From Rickettsiales bacterium (lineage in GTDB: Bacteria; Pseudomonadota; Alphaproteobacteria; Rickettsiales; UBA1997): 10,257 bases of DNA. This document shows, in pieces, positions 6,646 to 10,257 of the stretch (positions within the stretch are counted from its first letter, which is position 1; each line of letters starts with the position of its first letter). The DNA lies in contig JAOFKK010000033.1 of the NCBI GenBank assembly GCA_028040005.1, positions 1 through 10,257 on the forward strand, read 5' to 3'. A program made the translations under genes and the position numbers. Under the pieces are notes generated by a model, which worked only from the letters and a program-made list of their open reading frames with translations, searched no databases and had not been told where the DNA came from.

Positions 6646-7133
6646 TACAATATAGCTGTTATTATAATTATTGAGCAAATAATAGCAAATATTGCGGCCA
6701 TTAGATCATCTAGCATTACCCCAAAACCAGTTTTAAATTTTTGATCAATTATATTGATAGGAAATATTTTTATAATATCAAAAAATCTAAAAGTCATAAA
6801 GCATAAAAATATAATCAATATATTGCTTTGATTAAAAATATTATATTCAAGATTAAAATAATAAAATACCACTTCTAATGTTAATATTTGTCCTAAAACT
6901 TCATCAATCACAATTGATTTATCATCGATATTATAACTACCTCTGGAATAATTTTTGATAAAAATACAGCCATAAAGTGTAATGATAATTAAAAATATTG
7001 GCCAAAAGATATTTATTTTAGGTAAAAAATAATTAACCAAAATCCAAAATATTACAGCAGCAAATGAACCAAAAGTTCCTGGTGCTTTTTTAATTAATCC
7101 TATATAAAAGAAAGTTAATATAAATTTATTCAT
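6645..7133 (-). CDS. pgpA: Phosphatidylglycerophosphatase A (PgpA)
   Basis: PgpA removes phosphate from phosphatidylglycerophosphate to give phosphatidylglycerol at the inner membrane, the last step before cardiolipin. The 162 residues are about normal. Signatures are KKAPGTFGS (15-23), the acidic DDKSIVIDEVLGQ (70-82), FRFFDIIKIFPI (115-126) and TGFGVMLDDLMAAI (135-148). The acidic residues D77, E78, D119, D142 and D143 are those conserved for metal and phosphate chemistry in this family. Four hydrophobic segments are visible: about 24-36, 43-60, 84-112 and 145-162. The gene lies 26 bases after the VirB6-like gene, and its stop overlaps the prepilin start by one base. A phospholipid enzyme inside a secretion/pilin operon is unexpected and may simply reflect genome packing. 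Confidence 0.93.
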   Translation of the reverse strand: MNKFILTFFYIGLIKKAPGTFGSFAAVIFWILVNYFLPKINIFWPIFLIIITLYGCIFIKNYSRGSYNIDDKSIVIDEVLGQILTLEVVFYYFNLEYNIFNQSNILIIFLCFMTFRFFDIIKIFPINIIDQKFKTGFGVMLDDLMAAIFAIICSIIIITAIL

Positions 7134-7159
7134 ATAAATACTATAATGTGATAATAATA

Positions 7160-10100
7160 TTAAAAACTTGATGAATCATTACCGCCGGATTTAGGTGGAG
7201 ATTCGCCGCCAGAACTGCCACTGTTACCCGATCTACTTTTTGCAAATTCTGTTGCTTTTTTACCTGCACCTCTATTAGCTAATTGTTGCGTTTTACTAGC
7301 TAAATTTTTAGTCCTATTAAAGGCTTTTTTAATACCTATATCTGCTCCAGAAATGGAAGACGGAAGAGGTTTTCCTCCCCACATCACTGATGCAATCGTA
7401 CCTATTCTTGATGTCATAATTTTTATTATATATGTTATCATTACTATTTTAACCAATGTCAATATTAATGTTATAACTCTGTCTGGCGCCAATAATATAT
7501 TTAAAACTGGGGCAGCAACACCAAATATTGCTAAATTTGACGTTTTCCCTACCGATTCACTGCCTATTCTCATCATACATATTAAGCTATCCGCTTTAGG
7601 ATCCATAATTTCAAAACCATCTCTTTGATTACAAAGACCTTCACGATAGATATTTTCACAATTAATTACTATTCTTTGATCATCCACTATTAATATATTA
7701 TTTTCATCTTTTGTAGCATCAAGATTTCCACCATTAAATTCATCCTTACAGGTAATAGTCGTTGCTCCCTCGACACTTCCTCCAGCTACAGATCCAGCAA
7801 CACTTCCCCCTGCCGCTCCTGCAGCAGCTCCTGCGGCCATACCAATGGGGCCACCAACCATAAGTCCCGCTCCAGCACCAGCTACGCCTCCAGCAATTGC
7901 ACCAGCTGCAACAGAATCGTCAACTACATTACCCCTTACTGTGCCACATTTTTTATATCCTCCATGAATAAAATATTTTTCAGTACTACCGTCAGCTAAG
8001 CCATTTTTAACCTTACAAGAACATTCGCAATTAATTTTATTATTTTCAAACTTTGCTGACCCAGTAAAGAAATAATCAAATAAAAATATAGTTAATGACA
8101 CAAAAGAAAATAATATAATAATTTGCGTTGCCGATTCTAATAATTGTTTTAGCCATTCATTAAACATTGTTTTTGTTTTTTCAAATAATAAGGCAACCAT
8201 TATTATTGGCGATATAAAAATTAACATAATAACAGCAATTGATGTACTAAGGAATATATATAAAGTTAAATATATTATTTGAAAAAACTGAATAGCAAAT
8301 GTAAATAATAAGGAGGCAAAATAAATACCATATGACCCCGTAAAAAAGCCAGCTATAATTAAAATAGCAAGATTGCCAGATGTAAGGCCAGGTGCTAAGC
8401 CTAGATATTGTGATAATTTACAATCCAACGTGTCCCACAATGATACATATTGCATTTCTGAGCTATATAATGCAGGATCAAAATAACATCTATTCATTTC
8501 TTCTGACCCTACGGATGAATCATCCATAGCCAAACTAGCATTTTGTAAATCTAATATAATATTGCCAAAAGTAACCGATATATAATACACAACATCAAAA
8601 AAATATGTTTGCCAAGCATTGCCGGTTGCAAAATATAATACTATTCCCAATTTTAAGCAATTATTTAATATTTTATCTCTTGGAATTATTTTTTCTGACA
8701 TCAATATTTGCAAGCCAAACATCATGACATATAATATTAAAAATACCTGAACTATATCATATAATTTATCTTGTATAAATTTAAATATCGAAAAATAAAC
8801 CCTATCACCTTCATCATTCGTTATATTTTCTAGATCTTGACCTTTTAGCCATTTATATTGACCTGTGGGGCAAGTATCATAATTACCAAAATTATTTCCT
8901 TCAAGACATCTTGTGTGTCCCGCCTTATTTAAAAAAACATTTTTTATAGTTTCTCGTACACATTGTGCTATTGGTGAAGTTAATCTGGTAATATCATCGG
9001 GAAATAAATTTATGGTAGAAGAGCTAACAGGTAATAAGCTATCATGATCAGAAAGTGATAATGTTGTTACCTCGCCAGCCCTCCAATGGGAAGATGATCC
9101 GCTATATTTTGAAACTCCCTTAAAATCAAAACATGATTTGTCAAAATATGGTGAATTAATAGATATATTGCTATAATCACTACTACTATCAACAATCACG
9201 CAATGATTAAGCATTTGGCAATAATTATCACATGTACCAATATTTTCTCTTTTTTGACATCCATTATTATTACCAGGTTCACCGATATTTGTTGCAGTCA
9301 TATCACCACTAGAACACATCTGATCTGAATCTAAATCTATGTCTAGATCTGTTGGACTAACATGATTACATATTGCAGTTGCACCGCCTATATTAAAATC
9401 AAAAGGACATAAGCTAATTGTATGTGCACATAATAGATTGTTGGCATTACTATCTATATCTCTATCAGTAGTTGTTATATATTCACTATCAAACTCTAAT
9501 GGTAAAATATTTCCTGTATCTATCGCCCCAAAAGAACAGACCTCCTCAGCATTACAAATTCTATAATTATCATTATAAACCGGTTCTTTAATATCCTCTA
9601 AATCGGGATCTATATTATGGTTTGGTTCAACATAATAATCGCCGCCATCAAATACATCATCATTATCATAATCAGAATCAGAATCAGGGCTATAATCAGA
9701 ATCATATTCTACGCAAATTGATCCATGTTTCTTTCTCATGCAGCAATCATAGGCATCACGATATATTTGTCTCATTTGATTCATATCTGGATCATTGCTG
9801 CCCATAATATTCCATACACCTTTTTTTGTTCCAGCACTTCCATTAACCTCTGATCTAACTTTTCCTCTTGGCTCTTGAAGATATTTACCGCAGTTAAATT
9901 CCGAAGATGTTGTGCCTCGATAATAATATTTTTGTACTGCAAATGGCCCAAATTGATTACCACCCCTCTCTTCTAGAAGCTTATCATAAAATTTGTAACC
10001 TCCGTTAGCATTACTCCCAGGAACATAATAAGCCTTCATTATATCACCATGATCTACATTATATTCTTTAGTAGGATCGATGCAGTATTTCATATCAATA

Positions 10101-10257
10101 CCAATTCTTGCAGTTGAATCTATTGCCGCTTCAATTGATGATGCAGTAAGATCCCATCTATTATTACCACTACGATCTTCTCTTTCCGCCCCCCTATAAA
10201 CATATTCTCGATATTTTCTATATTGCAATAATTCTGTAAGATTTTTATCAATCCAAT
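7160..10257 (-). CDS. TrbL/VirB6-family type IV secretion protein, large, 5' end cut by window
   Basis: The frame is open to the window edge, so the true start and any signal peptide lie outside; 1031 residues are visible. A TTG at 10228 is merely an internal Leu codon and is used here as residue 1. Residues 1-480 form a likely extracytoplasmic region with 19 cysteines and an acidic Asp/Ser-rich run at 174-213. A membrane core follows: helices near 485-510, 522-535, 543-560, 617-660, 661-682 and 700-720. It includes LYVMMFGLQILM, the ATGNAWQTYFFD segment and ISPIIMVALLFEKTKTMFNEWLKQ split by helix ends, all typical of rickettsial VirB6 proteins, the polytopic channel subunit of type IV secretion. 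A cysteine-flanked glycine-zipper (774-822) and two late hydrophobic segments (900-937) follow. The end is a basic then Gly/Ser-rich tail. Rickettsiales often have several oversized VirB6 paralogues, which fits. Which paralogue this is cannot be told. Confidence 0.85.
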   Translation of the reverse strand, partial: WIDKNLTELLQYRKYREYVYRGAEREDRSGNNRWDLTASSIEAAIDSTARIGIDMKYCIDPTKEYNVDHGDIMKAYYVPGSNANGGYKFYDKLLEERGGNQFGPFAVQKYYYRGTTSSEFNCGKYLQEPRGKVRSEVNGSAGTKKGVWNIMGSNDPDMNQMRQIYRDAYDCCMRKKHGSICVEYDSDYSPDSDSDYDNDDVFDGGDYYVEPNHNIDPDLEDIKEPVYNDNYRICNAEEVCSFGAIDTGNILPLEFDSEYITTTDRDIDSNANNLLCAHTISLCPFDFNIGGATAICNHVSPTDLDIDLDSDQMCSSGDMTATNIGEPGNNNGCQKRENIGTCDNYCQMLNHCVIVDSSSDYSNISINSPYFDKSCFDFKGVSKYSGSSSHWRAGEVTTLSLSDHDSLLPVSSSTINLFPDDITRLTSPIAQCVRETIKNVFLNKAGHTRCLEGNNFGNYDTCPTGQYKWLKGQDLENITNDEGDRVYFSIFKFIQDKLYDIVQVFLILYVMMFGLQILMSEKIIPRDKILNNCLKLGIVLYFATGNAWQTYFFDVVYYISVTFGNIILDLQNASLAMDDSSVGSEEMNRCYFDPALYSSEMQYVSLWDTLDCKLSQYLGLAPGLTSGNLAILIIAGFFTGSYGIYFASLLFTFAIQFFQIIYLTLYIFLSTSIAVIMLIFISPIIMVALLFEKTKTMFNEWLKQLLESATQIIILFSFVSLTIFLFDYFFTGSAKFENNKINCECSCKVKNGLADGSTEKYFIHGGYKKCGTVRGNVVDDSVAAGAIAGGVAGAGAGLMVGGPIGMAAGAAAGAAGGSVAGSVAGGSVEGATTITCKDEFNGGNLDATKDENNILIVDDQRIVINCENIYREGLCNQRDGFEIMDPKADSLICMMRIGSESVGKTSNLAIFGVAAPVLNILLAPDRVITLILTLVKIVMITYIIKIMTSRIGTIASVMWGGKPLPSSISGADIGIKKAFNRTKNLASKTQQLANRGAGKKATEFAKSRSGNSGSSGGESPPKSGGNDSSSF
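7763..7909 (-). other. GC-rich glycine-zipper insert in the VirB6-like protein
   Basis: This stretch encodes residues 774-822 (numbered from the Leu codon at 10228), almost entirely Gly and Ala with some Val and Ser, in a GxxxG-like pattern such as AGGVAGAGAG and AAGAAAGAAGG. A hand count gives about 62% G+C, against an AT-rich background. It is flanked by cysteine-bearing segments (C734, C736, C738, C761 before; C827 after). Such glycine zippers usually form tightly packed membrane helices, so it may be an extra transmembrane hairpin. Confidence 0.75.

Noticed and set aside
6643..6678. Longer start (ATG 6678) for the first prepilin
   Set aside because: It would place 11 extra residues before the MKKTG-FGLVE prepilin signal and extend into pgpA; the ATG at 6645 fits the family and the stop-start overlap.
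7353..7628. Plus-strand open frame of 91 codons with hydrophobic stretch
   Set aside because: It is the antisense shadow of hydrophobic helices in the VirB6-like gene; antisense frames of such helices are often open and hydrophobic.
10226..10228. TTG at 10228 as the true start of the VirB6-like gene
   Set aside because: The frame stays open through the right edge, and TrbL/VirB6 proteins would need a signal or membrane segment not present there; the gene is most likely cut by the window.
1..10257. tRNA or rRNA genes, CRISPR arrays, insertion sequences
   Set aside because: No cloverleaf-like sequence, regularly spaced repeats, transposase genes or terminal inverted repeats were seen in reading through the window; no systematic search could be run.

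Overview
The window is an AT-rich bacterial segment with tightly packed genes, short or overlapping junctions and the standard genetic code (tryptophan is TGG, and TAA or TAG are the only stops). The two-subunit type glycyl-tRNA synthetase alpha chain, a sigma-32 factor with the RpoH box, an OmpA lipoprotein of a type common in alphaproteobacteria and a very large TrbL/VirB6 channel protein together point to an alphaproteobacterium. It is most likely a Rickettsiales-like, host-associated lineage. That placement is an inference from family content and base composition; no rRNA is present.

Left half, plus strand (1-2753): a short upstream region with a tandem 10-bp repeat and a possible promoter, then glyQ and dapB 17 bases apart as a probable two-gene unit. 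A perfect-consensus sigma-70 promoter (TTGACA, 17 bp, TATAAT) in the dapB-rpoH gap then drives rpoH. The rpoH start codon lies in the loop of a possible AU-rich hairpin. glyS does not follow glyQ.

Right half, minus strand (10257 down to 2750): five co-directional genes with gaps of 26 bases or less look like one operon whose promoter lies beyond the right edge. In transcription order they are a >1000-residue TrbL/VirB6-family type IV secretion protein (5' end cut by the window), PgpA, a prepilin-like protein, a second prepilin-like protein fused to a phage-tail-fibre module with a self-cleaving peptidase S74 chaperone domain, and an OmpA-family lipoprotein. All except PgpA look like cell-envelope or surface-structure components; PgpA makes phosphatidylglycerol. 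The operon converges on rpoH, and the two end genes share one TTAA palindrome as their stops.

The most interesting points are: (1) the tandem prepilin paralogues, which keep eight colinear cysteines, one of which has gained a phage tail-fibre/S74 tail, suggesting a pilus-tip or surface trimeric adhesin; (2) a T9 tract inside the lipoprotein signal peptide, where one base fewer would give a textbook ATG-started lipoprotein signal, suggesting slippage, phase variation or a sequence error; and (3) a GC-rich glycine-zipper insert and an acidic repeat in the VirB6-like protein.
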